64,000 bases of DNA from Shimia sp049116215 (GTDB taxonomy: Bacteria; Pseudomonadota; Alphaproteobacteria; Rhodobacterales; Rhodobacteraceae), in the NCBI RefSeq assembly GCF_049116215.1, contig NZ_JAGDZB010000001.1, forward strand, positions 372,001-436,000. Reading direction: 5' to 3'. The translations under genes were made by a program, and so were the position numbers. Below the pieces are notes generated by a model. It ran no database searches. It was given only the letters and a program-made list of their open reading frames with translations, and had not been told where the DNA came from. Position 1 is the first letter of the stretch. The number at the start of each line of letters is the position of its first letter. Shown here one piece after another: positions 52,463 through 61,017 of this stretch.

Positions 52463-53263
52463 ATGAGCACAGATCAGACCCACGAGACCGACCTCCCCGA
52501 AGAGGAGGTTGCCGAGCCATCAAGTGACGCATCGTATGAGGAGGCGCGGCTGCCTGTCGTGCATGACCCAGATGTGTTCTGGGAAGGCTTGACCGTGGCT
52601 GCGCTCAAGGACGCGGATCTAGAGAAAAACTTCATCGTCAGCGCCACCCGCAGCCATCCGGCCCATGCGGCCTTTGACATGCTGCGCACCCGTCTGTTGC
52701 AGGCGCTCAACGAGCATGGCTGGAGCCGCGTCGCCGTGACCGCGCCGACCCGTGGATGTGGCAGCAGCTTTGTCACCACCAACTTGGCCATGGCCTTTTC
52801 ACGGCTCGACTCCGTGCGCACTGTGTTGCTGGATATGGACCTGCGCTCCCCAAGCCTAGCCGAGACCCTGGGTCTCTCCGCCAAAGACAGCATGGCCGAT
52901 TACCTCAGCGGTGTGATCGCGCCCGAGAATTTCCTGCAACGGGTGCAGCCCAACCTCGCCGTGGCCTTAAACGACAGCTCCAGCGAAAACTCGGCGGAAC
53001 TCTTTCAAAACGACATCGCTGCCGAGGTGCTTGAAGAACTGGAAGAGGCGCTCTGCCCCGATCTGATGCTGTTTGACATGCCACCGGCGCTGGAATTTGA
53101 CGACGTGCTGGGCTTCTTGCCCAATGTCGATGCCGTGCTGGTGGTCGCGGGCGGCGGCATATCCACCGCCGAAGACATCACCAAGGTCGAGCAAATCCTG
53201 TCAGAGGTGAAACCCATCCTGGGCGTGATGTTGAATAAGGCGGACGGACCGGTGTCCTACTGA
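52463..53263 (+). CDS. CpsD/BY-kinase-like ATPase lacking the Walker A lysine
   Basis: 266 residues from ATG 52463. It resembles the cytoplasmic partner of Wzz proteins: FDMLRTRLLQALNEHGWSRVAVTAPT, then a degenerate P-loop TRGCGSSFVTTNLA in which S101 stands where Lys is required. The Walker A' VLLDMDLRSPS (D124, D126) and Walker B LMLFDMPPALEFDD are kept. The C terminus has one Tyr as its last residue but no tyrosine cluster, so autophosphorylation of the usual kind is doubtful. An acidic N-terminal 35 residues is extra. Last gene of the plus-strand EPS locus; likely a regulator of the chain-length protein at 35396. Confidence 0.85.
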   Translation: MSTDQTHETDLPEEEVAEPSSDASYEEARLPVVHDPDVFWEGLTVAALKDADLEKNFIVSATRSHPAHAAFDMLRTRLLQALNEHGWSRVAVTAPTRGCGSSFVTTNLAMAFSRLDSVRTVLLDMDLRSPSLAETLGLSAKDSMADYLSGVIAPENFLQRVQPNLAVALNDSSSENSAELFQNDIAAEVLEELEEALCPDLMLFDMPPALEFDDVLGFLPNVDAVLVVAGGGISTAEDITKVEQILSEVKPILGVMLNKADGPVSY

Positions 53264-53272
53264 TCCAACGCC

Positions 53273-54355
53273 TTACAGGCCCAGCTGCATCCGGCGCCAA
53301 CGCCGGTCCAGAATGCGCTTTTCCGATCCGGTGCGCGGGGTGAGCATAAACAGCTTATCCCGACGATCTTTGGGCGCCACCTGCTCCAAAATCTCTCGAT
53401 CAATGTCCTGCAACGCGGCGTGTGATACCGGGATATCGGTCAACGCCAGTGAAAATTGCGAAACCTTAGCCAGTACTTCTGGTTCATTCATGTAACGCAA
53501 CAGCTTGTGGCTGTGCTCCAAGTGACCGGTATCATTCGGCAATACCAAGACATCCGCCCATAAAACGGTGCCTTCTTCGGGCACAAAATACCGCACCTCA
53601 TCGCGCCCCAATTGCGACTGTGGCGCCAAGGCGTCGCTGCTCCAGGTCAGCGCCACACAAGCCTCATTTTGCAAAATTTGTTCCTGCTGGCTGCCATCAA
53701 CGCTGTTCACATACGGCATAATTCCCGCCAACAGATCAAACGCCGCATCCAGATCGTCCTCTGCCATCGAATTGGGGTTGCGACCGAGATAGTTCAGCGC
53801 AATGGCAACCACCTCCTGCACAGCGTCGGCAATGGTGATACCGCAGTCCGCAAGCTGAGACGCATATTTGGGGTCAAACACCAGATCCCATGTGTGCAAC
53901 GCGCTCTCAGGCACCCGCTCCAGCACATCATCGATGTCCACCATCAAGCCAGTGGTGCCCCACAAAAACGGCACCGCATATTGTTCGGCCATCGGCACCG
54001 CTTCGGACAGTTTCTCCATCAGCTCAGGATGGCTGCCGTGCAACCGCGCCCGCTCTTGCGCATCAAAAGGCTGCAGTGCATCGATGCTCACCAACCGCGG
54101 CATGATCTCAACCGGCACCACAGCCAAGTCGTACCCGGTCCCGCCCGCAGCCAACCGGGCTTCCACTTCGTCGGCCACCATAAACGTATCAACTACAGCA
54201 TTGATGCCATGGCGCTCGCCAAAACTTTGCACCACTGCCTGTGGAATCGTGTTGTTCCACGCATAGAACCAAATAGCGTCTTCACCGGCTTTCAGTGGCG
54301 ACGCCGCCAGTCCCAAAGCCGCCGCAGCGACACGTGCACTCCGCGTTAAGCCCAT
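53273..54355 (-). CDS. PotD/PotF-like extracellular solute-binding protein
   Basis: 360 residues with a signal peptide (about 1-23). Family 1 polyamine-type binding protein: IWFYAWNNTIPQAVVQSFGERHG, GTGYDLAVVPVEIMPRLV, YAVPFLWGTTGLMVDIDDV, ACVALTWSSDA and VLPNDTGHLEHSHKLLRYM. No permease or ATPase is adjacent. Its start overlaps the stop of the hybrid kinase gene by 10 nt, so it is co-produced with a sensor, not a transporter. A ligand-sensing role in the periplasm is inferred. Confidence 0.88.
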   Translation of the reverse strand: MGLTRSARVAAAALGLAASPLKAGEDAIWFYAWNNTIPQAVVQSFGERHGINAVVDTFMVADEVEARLAAGGTGYDLAVVPVEIMPRLVSIDALQPFDAQERARLHGSHPELMEKLSEAVPMAEQYAVPFLWGTTGLMVDIDDVLERVPESALHTWDLVFDPKYASQLADCGITIADAVQEVVAIALNYLGRNPNSMAEDDLDAAFDLLAGIMPYVNSVDGSQQEQILQNEACVALTWSSDALAPQSQLGRDEVRYFVPEEGTVLWADVLVLPNDTGHLEHSHKLLRYMNEPEVLAKVSQFSLALTDIPVSHAALQDIDREILEQVAPKDRRDKLFMLTPRTGSEKRILDRRWRRMQLGL

Positions 54356-56181
54356 GTGCCATTCTCCTGTTGCTGTGCCGTCGCTGGCCAGTGCCGCAAA
54401 AGCTCCGTCTTGAGGGCCAGCCGTGTCACCGGCTTTTCCACATAGCCCGACATTCCTGCCTCCGCCGCCTCTTCACGATGTTCCGCAAGAGCGTTGGCAG
54501 ATAGCCCTACAATGGGCACCGATGCCGCCATGTGGCGCGTGTCGGCTCGGATGGCGCGGGTGGCTTGTAAGCCATCCATCATCGGCATGCGCACATCCAT
54601 CAAAATCAGATCGGGATTCCAATTGGCCGCCCGATCCACCGCTTCGAGCCCATTGGCGGCAAAACTAACCTCACACCCGAGAGTTTCGAGGATTTTGCGG
54701 GCCACAACCTGGTTGACCCGATTGTCATCCGCCACCAGCACGCGTTTGCCAAAATGCACAACGTCTCGCTCCGGCGTTACGACCACCTCCCGCTGGGCGA
54801 TGCCCACTGGCAGTTCTAGAATAAACTCGGAGCCTTCACCCAAGGTGCTCTCCACGCGCACGTGCCCGCCCAGCGCCTCGCTCATGCGCTGCACAATCGA
54901 CAGACCCAAACCCGTGCCACCAAATTGGGTGGTGGTGCTGGAGTCTGCTTGTTCGAATTGTCCAAAAATGCGTTCCAACGCACCGGGCGCAATGCCAATG
55001 CCGTCATCCGTCACGGCAATTCGCAAACGCCGCTCCTCGCCATGGGAAGGCGGCACATCTTCCAAGTGCAGCTCAATGACCCCTTGCTCGGTAAACTTCA
55101 CCGCATTGCCAACAAGATTGGCCAACACCTGCCGCAGCGCCTGTGGCGCGCTGTGCACAAACCACCCGGCCTCCGAGGGCGCGGTGTGTACTGTAAGCGT
55201 CACACCCTTTTGCGCCGCCTGACCGGAAAACAGCTCAGCCGTTTCCTGGCACAGGGCCTGAACATCAAAGCCTTCATACTTGAGGTCAATTTTACCGGCC
55301 TCGATTTTGGCCAGATCCAACACATCGTTGATCAATTGCAACAGCGCCTGACCGCTGCTTTGGATCATTGTGACCATGCGTTTCTGGTCTGAACCCAGTT
55401 GTGTTTCCTTCAACACATCTGCCAGCCCCAGAACGCCATTGAGTGGCGTGCGAATTTCGTGACTCATGGTGGCCAAGAACATGGATTTGGCCTCTGACGC
55501 CGCCTCAGCCTTGCGCTGATTGCGCTCAATCTCATTTTGCGCCCGGATCACGTAGCGCTCCATCGGCAGATGCACAAACCGCGCCGCAAGCCCAACACCC
55601 AGCAAGGTGATTACCAGAGCAAAAATCCCGTAGGTCACCTGCGTGTCAGCCGCCTCTTGTGCGGCAGCCAGCTCGGCCTGTTTGATGCGGTTAAAGATCG
55701 GCAACAGCCGCATGGCCAAATCGCCAGCCATGCCGGCGGCACGGGCCACATCCGTCATGTTTTGGCGCGGATCCACCGCCACGTCCGCCAAAAACAAAAC
55801 GTCTTCCAACTCCAGCAGCGGGTTCATTGCGTCCCGCCGCAAAATGCTTTGCCCCTCAGGTGAGAAGGTCTTCAACGTGCGTTCCAGTGAGATGCGCTGC
55901 GCGGCTTCCTCTGCCGCATGCGACGCCCGGCGCACATGCGCTTTGGAATTTTTGCCGCGTTGCGACGCCGGCGACATGCGCAATTCCTGAAACGCCATCG
56001 ACATCTCCGACAGCGACAACAGCAGCGTGTCCATAGAGGCGGTGTTCTGATTGCGCGTCGCCACCGTATCACGGCCAATGAATGCCACCCACATCGCCGT
56101 AATCGCTGCCGCAAGCACAATGCTTAGCGCGATGCCGCTCCGCCAACGGAGATATTGTCGTGTGATGCGTAATTTCGACAT
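54346..56181 (-). CDS. Hybrid sensor histidine kinase with receiver domain
   Basis: 611 residues. Two transmembrane segments (about 15-36 and 183-203) bracket a helical periplasmic domain. A short linker follows, then the HisKA domain with H241 (MSHEIRTPLNG) and a HATPase_c domain (LVGNAVKFTE, VTDDGIGIAPG, TGLGLSIVQRM). The C-terminal receiver has phospho-acceptor D529 (LILMDVRMPMMDG) and K in GYVEKPV. No HPt domain or separate response regulator lies nearby, so the phosphorelay must continue elsewhere. It overlaps the PotD-like gene, its likely ligand-binding partner. Confidence 0.93.
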   Translation of the reverse strand: MSKLRITRQYLRWRSGIALSIVLAAAITAMWVAFIGRDTVATRNQNTASMDTLLLSLSEMSMAFQELRMSPASQRGKNSKAHVRRASHAAEEAAQRISLERTLKTFSPEGQSILRRDAMNPLLELEDVLFLADVAVDPRQNMTDVARAAGMAGDLAMRLLPIFNRIKQAELAAAQEAADTQVTYGIFALVITLLGVGLAARFVHLPMERYVIRAQNEIERNQRKAEAASEAKSMFLATMSHEIRTPLNGVLGLADVLKETQLGSDQKRMVTMIQSSGQALLQLINDVLDLAKIEAGKIDLKYEGFDVQALCQETAELFSGQAAQKGVTLTVHTAPSEAGWFVHSAPQALRQVLANLVGNAVKFTEQGVIELHLEDVPPSHGEERRLRIAVTDDGIGIAPGALERIFGQFEQADSSTTTQFGGTGLGLSIVQRMSEALGGHVRVESTLGEGSEFILELPVGIAQREVVVTPERDVVHFGKRVLVADDNRVNQVVARKILETLGCEVSFAANGLEAVDRAANWNPDLILMDVRMPMMDGLQATRAIRADTRHMAASVPIVGLSANALAEHREEAAEAGMSGYVEKPVTRLALKTELLRHWPATAQQQENGTWA

Positions 56182-56310
56182 TCAGCGGTCAGTCTACAAA
56201 CTCAAATAAATCCACCTGAAATCTGTGCCAGCAGGGAGTTAATGTAGTCTTAAGGTCGGCGCGTTCCGAAGCGTTTCTGTCGAGTTTTATTGGTTTTGTT
56301 GCGCATTTTC

Positions 56311-56335
56311 CTAAAAACACACCAAACCGCTTTGG
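56311..56335 (-). terminator. Possible terminator of the thiamine operon
   Basis: CCAAA-CCGC-TTTGG (56322-56335 on the plus strand) forms a 5-bp hairpin. Read on the minus strand it is followed by TGTGTTTTTAG. It lies about 24 nt after the thiX stop. The stem is short, so termination is plausible but weak. Confidence 0.4.
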
Positions 56336-56358
56336 GTTTTACCGCGTCCGCAACCCGC

Positions 56359-57093
56359 TCAAGTCTCCCGATCGCCCAATCGTCGGGTCAGATTGGCCAT
56401 CAAAACGTAGAGCAGCACCGACAGCACCCCCAGGGTCAACATGGCAGCAAACATCAAATCGGTCTTGGCCCGACCGTTGGCCAGTAGCATCAAATACCCC
56501 AGCCCTTTGGAGGATCCAACCCACTCGCCGATCACCGCCCCGATAGGGGCGTAAACCGCGGCCAGACGCACGCCTGCCCCCAGATTGGGCAAAGCCGCCG
56601 GCACCCGAATGTGCCACAAAACACGCTGCGGGCTGGCCTGCATGGTTTTGGCCAGATCAAGATAGCCCGGTGGTGTGCGCATCAACCCGTCAAAGAAAGC
56701 TGACGTGACCGGAAAATAGGTGATGAGAACCGCCATGGCCGCTTTGGACCAAATCCCATAGCCCAGCCACAGCGTCAGAATAGGTGCCAGGGCAAACACC
56801 GGCAGGGCCTGCGTGAACACCAACATCGGAGCCAGCAACGTGCGCGCCGTTTTGGACGAGGCCAGCGTCAACGCGGTGACAACACCCAGCGAAATCCCGA
56901 TGACCAGCCCGATCAGAATTTCATTCAATGTGATCAACGTGTGCTCGGCAATCACCCAGCGATTGAACCACCACGTCTCCGCTACCAGCGCCGGGCTGGG
57001 CAGGATGAACTTCTGCACCCCGGTCAGGGAGACAATGGCTTGCCACACACACAGAGCAAATACGGTCGCAGCAATGGGAGGCCACAGCTTCAT
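56359..57093 (-). CDS. thiX: Thiamine-precursor ABC transporter permease
   Basis: 244 residues, five to six transmembrane segments. BPD-type permease with the EAA-like loop in GLMRTPPGYLDLAKTMQASPQRVLWHIRVPAALPNLGAG, split around conserved Ala/Gly/Pro. Similar to ThiX/SsuC permeases. Start overlaps the thiZ stop by ATGA. Last gene of the TPP-controlled operon; it imports a formylamino- or aminomethyl-pyrimidine precursor with ThiY and ThiZ. Confidence 0.9.
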   Translation of the reverse strand: MKLWPPIAATVFALCVWQAIVSLTGVQKFILPSPALVAETWWFNRWVIAEHTLITLNEILIGLVIGISLGVVTALTLASSKTARTLLAPMLVFTQALPVFALAPILTLWLGYGIWSKAAMAVLITYFPVTSAFFDGLMRTPPGYLDLAKTMQASPQRVLWHIRVPAALPNLGAGVRLAAVYAPIGAVIGEWVGSSKGLGYLMLLANGRAKTDLMFAAMLTLGVLSVLLYVLMANLTRRLGDRET

Positions 57094-57818
57094 GTCGTTG
57101 TCTCCATCAGCAGGCGCAACAGATCAGAGCGGCATGTTATGGTGTCCGTTGCATCGACCGGCCGAGGCACAGGTGCCGCAGGCGGGGCAACCGAAGTGAG
57201 CCCGGCGGCGGTCATCACGTAAATAGCGTGGCCCAAGCGAGCCGCTTCTCCCGGATCATGCGTCACCACCAAAACAGTGCGATTGGTGAGCAGGTCCGCA
57301 GCCAGATCCTGCATCGCGGCCCGGGTTTTCTCATCCAGCGCCGAAAACGGCTCATCCAGCAAAATGATGGGTTTGTCTTCCATCAACGTTCGCGCCAGCG
57401 CCACCCGCTGTCGTTGCCCGCCGGACAGTTCACTGGGTTTCTTGCCTCGATGGTCTTGCAGGCCGCACCGGTCCAACAAGCGCTCCATCCGCGCCGCATC
57501 CGCCTTTTGACCCCGCAGCCGGGCACCTAAGGCAATGTTTTTCTCCACCGTCGCCCAGGGCAACAACAGGTCATCCTGCGCCATATAGGCAATGCGCTCC
57601 GCCACCGGCGTTTTGTCGGTGGCCAGGATTTCTCCGTCAAAATCCGCGCCTGTTGGCAGATCCGCCATCAACCGCAAAACCGTGGTTTTGCCGACGCCGG
57701 AGCCCCCCAACAGGCAGGTCCAGCGCCCGGCATCCAAGGACAGCGACAGCGGCGCAAACAGCTGCCGCCCCTCAATCGAGGCCTGCCCCTCTAAGGTGAT
57801 GCCGGGCGCCAAAGTCAT
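57090..57818 (-). CDS. thiZ: Thiamine-precursor ABC transporter ATPase
   Basis: 242 residues. Walker A LLGGSGVGKTTVLRL, signature LSGGQRQRVALARTL, Walker B IILLDEPFSALDEKTR, and switch His in VVTHDPGEAARLG. SsuB/TauB-like importer ATPase. ATGA overlaps with tenA upstream and thiX downstream. Assignment to thiamine precursors rests on the operon and riboswitch. Confidence 0.92.
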   Translation of the reverse strand: MTLAPGITLEGQASIEGRQLFAPLSLSLDAGRWTCLLGGSGVGKTTVLRLMADLPTGADFDGEILATDKTPVAERIAYMAQDDLLLPWATVEKNIALGARLRGQKADAARMERLLDRCGLQDHRGKKPSELSGGQRQRVALARTLMEDKPIILLDEPFSALDEKTRAAMQDLAADLLTNRTVLVVTHDPGEAARLGHAIYVMTAAGLTSVAPPAAPVPRPVDATDTITCRSDLLRLLMETTT

Positions 57819-58495
57819 GGGGTCATCCCCATCTGCCAGAAGTTCACTTCCAGCTCAGTGGCTTTGCGGAACTTGTCACACAGCGCGGCAAAGCGCGGGC
57901 TGGTCTCAAAATCCTTGCCCAAACGCCGTTCCAGCGCGCCATCCAGCAATTGGCCCACGGCGGCACAGTCGCCCTGATAGCCCTCACCGGCATAGGTGTT
58001 GATCCAGTCGGCATAGGTGTCGGAGGTTTTTTCCGCCCCCAACCGCGCGCCAATCTCACCATAGCCCATCACGCAAGGCGCAAGTGCCGCCAGCAAATCA
58101 AGCAGATCACCAGAATACCCGGCCTCCAATACATAGCGTGTGTAGGCAAGGTTCTCGGCCCGCTCCGGCGTGGCAAACAGCTCGTCCTGTGGAATGCCTG
58201 CAGCCTCGCAGATACCCACGTGCAGCTGCATTTCTTCCGCCACCAGCGCGTTCACTGTTGCGACCGCACCGAGCATTTCGGCATGGGTTTCTGACTTCAC
58301 CACCGCCAGCGCCCAGGCGCGGGAGAAGTGGATCAGAAACACATAGTCTTGGCGCAAGTAGTGCAGAAACGCCTCACGCGGTAACGAGCCATCGCGCAGC
58401 CCTTCGACGAAGGCATGGCGGGTGTAGTCCCCCCATGCCTCGCCTGCCGCCTCACGCATCAGCGTATAAGCACGGCCGTAGGTTTGAGCGCTCAT
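57815..58495 (-). CDS. tenA: Aminopyrimidine aminohydrolase / thiaminase II
   Basis: 226 residues. TenA family helical bundle: FLHYLRQDYVFLIHFSRAWALAV, the active-site C141 in LAPCVMGYGEIG with nearby Tyr and Glu, and DWINTYAGEGYQ. Converts aminomethyl-HMP (a thiamine breakdown product) to HMP, giving ThiD its substrate. The start codon overlaps the thiY stop (TAATG), tying salvage to uptake. Confidence 0.93.
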   Translation of the reverse strand: MSAQTYGRAYTLMREAAGEAWGDYTRHAFVEGLRDGSLPREAFLHYLRQDYVFLIHFSRAWALAVVKSETHAEMLGAVATVNALVAEEMQLHVGICEAAGIPQDELFATPERAENLAYTRYVLEAGYSGDLLDLLAALAPCVMGYGEIGARLGAEKTSDTYADWINTYAGEGYQGDCAAVGQLLDGALERRLGKDFETSPRFAALCDKFRKATELEVNFWQMGMTP

Positions 58496-59442
58496 TATTG
58501 GCTCATCGCCGGCGCGGTCACATCAAGAGTGATCGCCTCAACCGGGTTGATCGACGGGATCATGCCGCTGTCGTGCAGGAACTGCTCAAAGCGCACATAA
58601 CGACCGGCATCATAACCCGCGGGACGCAGCGCAAACCGTGGCAGTGTGTCGACCCAAGCGCGTTTGTTCAGCTCGTCCTGCAGCTCCACAGAGGTGCCGG
58701 AGAAGATTTCCCAGCTCTTGGCGGGGTTGTTCACGATGTACTGAGTAGCTTTCTCAGTCGCCGCCATGAAACGCGCGATCTGGTCGGCATCCATGGTCTC
58801 TGGATTGGCGACATAGATCAGCTCGTCATAGGACGGCACACCCTCTTCCTCGATGTAGAAACAGGTGCCTGGGTGACCTTCGATGTCCATCTGGTTCAAC
58901 TCAAAGTTCCGGTAAGCGCCGATCACGGCGTCCACCTGCCCAGACATCAGAGATGGCGACAGGGAGAAGTTCACATTGACCAGTTCGATGTCATCGGTGG
59001 AGACGCCATATTTACCCAGCACCGCGCCCAGCACGGCCTCTTCCACGCCAGCCACAGAGAAGCCAACTTTCTTGCCTTTCAGGTCAGCCGGAGTTTTGAT
59101 CGGGCCATCTTCCAGAACCAACAGACAGTTCAGCGGGGTGGCCACCAGCGTGCCAACACGCTTCAGCGGCAGACCTTCGTGGATCTGCAGGTGCAGTTGT
59201 GGCTGGTAAGACACCGCCAGCTCTGCCTGACCCGCAGCCACAAGACGTGGCGGCATGGAGGGGTCGGCCGGGGCCACAATTTCTACTTCCAAGCCTACTT
59301 CTTCAAAATAGCCATTTTCCTGAGCCACAATGATCGGGCCGTGATCGGGGTTGATGAACCAATCCAGCAGAAGGGTCATCTTGTCAGCCGCCATGGCCGG
59401 AGTTGCGGCCATCAGGGCCACAGCTGCGATAAGGTGCTTCAT
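58495..59442 (-). CDS. thiY: Thiamine-pyrimidine-precursor binding protein, NMT1/THI5-like
   Basis: 315 residues from the ATG at 59440-59442 (complement), which starts a good signal peptide (1-19, ending PAMAA). THI5-like domain: LLLDWFINPDHGPIIVAQENGYFEEVGL, AGQAELAVSYQPQLHLQ, GKKVGFSVAGVEEAVLG, and IGAYRNFELNQMDIEG. In ThiXYZ systems the ligand is formylaminomethylpyrimidine; the adjacent TenA supports this. 16 nt downstream of thiF. Confidence 0.92.
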   Translation of the reverse strand: MKHLIAAVALMAATPAMAADKMTLLLDWFINPDHGPIIVAQENGYFEEVGLEVEIVAPADPSMPPRLVAAGQAELAVSYQPQLHLQIHEGLPLKRVGTLVATPLNCLLVLEDGPIKTPADLKGKKVGFSVAGVEEAVLGAVLGKYGVSTDDIELVNVNFSLSPSLMSGQVDAVIGAYRNFELNQMDIEGHPGTCFYIEEEGVPSYDELIYVANPETMDADQIARFMAATEKATQYIVNNPAKSWEIFSGTSVELQDELNKRAWVDTLPRFALRPAGYDAGRYVRFEQFLHDSGMIPSINPVEAITLDVTAPAMSQ

Positions 59443-59458
59443 TACGTTTCCTCTCGTT

Positions 59459-60424
59459 CTAAGAAGCGGAAGCCGCGACAAGAACAATCTCGCCGGGCCA
59501 AATCTCTTGGGTGGTTTCCGCCGCACGCCAGGACCGCAGTCCGGTTGCACAGCACAAGGCCAGCCGCCCCTCGGCGATTGGCAAGTTTTCTTTCAACTGC
59601 TCCGGCAGAAGGCGGATCGCGTCTGGATGCGCAGGCTCCGGCGCTTCCTCCGTGCCACGTAGCTCGACTATGGTGTCGGCAGCGGTGAGCATCTCCGGCG
59701 CGACAAACTCAAAGGCGGTGTCCGGCTCCGGCGCAGCATCAAAGCGAAACGGCGCGCTGCGCATGGTTTTGGCGTCAAACTGCACCATCTGCCCCAGCGG
59801 GCTGGGTTGATGCCCCATCAAGGTCGCCAGCGCCATCTGTGCTTGCATCGCGCCGATCAGGGCCACCACCGGCCCCATCACGCCCGCCGTCGCGCAGCTT
59901 GCACCGCTTTCTGGCGCCTCCGGGAACAACGTCCGCAAGGACGGCGCGCCGCCACAGACTCCTGCGGCATAACCGGACAGCGCCAGGGCAGAGCCGGTGA
60001 TCAGCGGGATGTTTTGCGCGAAACACAGGTCGCTCAGCGTGTAGCTCACCGCATAACTGTCGGCGCAGTCCATCACCAAAGTCACGCCGTCGAGCAGCGC
60101 AGGGGCATTGGCGGGGGTCAACTTGGTCTCCACAGCCTCAAGCGTAATCTCACTGTTGATCGCTTTGCATCGCATGGCGGCCACTTTCGCCTTCGCTTGG
60201 CCTTGGTCACCTTCGGTAAACATCGTCTGCCTATGCAGGTTGGATAGTTCCACCGTGTCGCCATCGACAATCGTGATGCGTCCAACACCTGCGCCCGCCA
60301 GCAACGGCAACACACTCGCCGCCAGACCACCCGCGCCAATGACCAGCACATGGGCCGTGGTCAGCGCCACCTGCCCATCCGCGCCCACTTCCGGCAGGAT
60401 CATCTGGCGCGCGTAGCGGCTCAC
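59459..60424 (-). CDS. thiF: ThiS adenylyltransferase with C-terminal rhodanese-like domain
   Basis: 321 residues. GTG at 60422-60424 overlaps the thiE stop (GTGA) and is preferred over an upstream start inside thiE. ThiF/MoeB core: VLVIGAGGLAASVLPLLAGAGVG, IVDGDTVELSNLHRQTMF, VMDCADSYAVSY and the conserved Cys in SCATAGVMGPVVALIG. The usual CxxC pair before LFPE is replaced (APSLRTLFPE), and no second pair is seen, so the structural zinc site is lost. The last 85 residues resemble a short rhodanese domain ending in LCCATGLRS, a possible sulfur-carrying Cys. Adenylates the ThiS C terminus. Confidence 0.88.
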   Translation of the reverse strand: MSRYARQMILPEVGADGQVALTTAHVLVIGAGGLAASVLPLLAGAGVGRITIVDGDTVELSNLHRQTMFTEGDQGQAKAKVAAMRCKAINSEITLEAVETKLTPANAPALLDGVTLVMDCADSYAVSYTLSDLCFAQNIPLITGSALALSGYAAGVCGGAPSLRTLFPEAPESGASCATAGVMGPVVALIGAMQAQMALATLMGHQPSPLGQMVQFDAKTMRSAPFRFDAAPEPDTAFEFVAPEMLTAADTIVELRGTEEAPEPAHPDAIRLLPEQLKENLPIAEGRLALCCATGLRSWRAAETTQEIWPGEIVLVAASAS

Positions 60425-61017
60425 TTGCAGACCTCCAGCCACTGGCGCACACGGCCCTCAGGACCATCGTTCAGCGTGATGTCGGTGACCGCAGAGACGA
60501 TGTCTGCCCCCGCCTCAAACACGCCCGCCGCACGCTCCACCGACATGCCGCCGATGCCCACCAGCGGCACCTCTCCCACACGCGCTTTCCATTCGGTCAC
60601 ACGCGGCAGGCCTTGTTGGTGCCATTTCATCTTTTTCAGAATGGTTGGATAGACCGGCCCCAGAGCGACATAGTCCGGCATCATCGCCAGCACCCGCTCC
60701 AACTCGTCATCATCATGGGTGGATACGCCCAATTTGATTCCAGCGGCGCGGATGGCTTTCAGATCAGCGTCATCCAGATCTTCTTGGCCCAAGTGAAGCC
60801 ACTCACAGCCCAGATCAATCGTCGCCTGCCAGTAATCGTTGATCACCAGCACACAGTCATGTTGACGACACAGCGCCTGAGCCTCAGTGATCTGCGTGCG
60901 CACGTGATCATCAGAGGCATCCTTGATGCGCAACTGCACCAGCTTGATGCCAAGCGGCAACATACGCTTGAGCCAGCTCACATCGTCAAAGATCGGATAA
61001 AACTTATGCAGGCTCAT
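60421..61017 (-). CDS. thiE: Thiamine-phosphate synthase
   Basis: 198 residues. Joins HMP-PP and thiazole phosphate. Conserved segments: VQLRIKDASDDH, VLVINDYWQATIDLGCEWLHLGQEDL, GIKLGVSTHDDDE, YVALGPVYPTILKK and LVGIGGMSVERA. Coupled to thiG by an ATGA overlap and to thiF by GTGA. Confidence 0.95.
   Translation of the reverse strand: MSLHKFYPIFDDVSWLKRMLPLGIKLVQLRIKDASDDHVRTQITEAQALCRQHDCVLVINDYWQATIDLGCEWLHLGQEDLDDADLKAIRAAGIKLGVSTHDDDELERVLAMMPDYVALGPVYPTILKKMKWHQQGLPRVTEWKARVGEVPLVGIGGMSVERAAGVFEAGADIVSAVTDITLNDGPEGRVRQWLEVCK

Noticed and set aside
58084..59688. A 534-codon plus-strand frame across thiY, tenA and thiF
   Set aside because: It runs antisense through three well-supported thiamine genes and has no recognisable domain.
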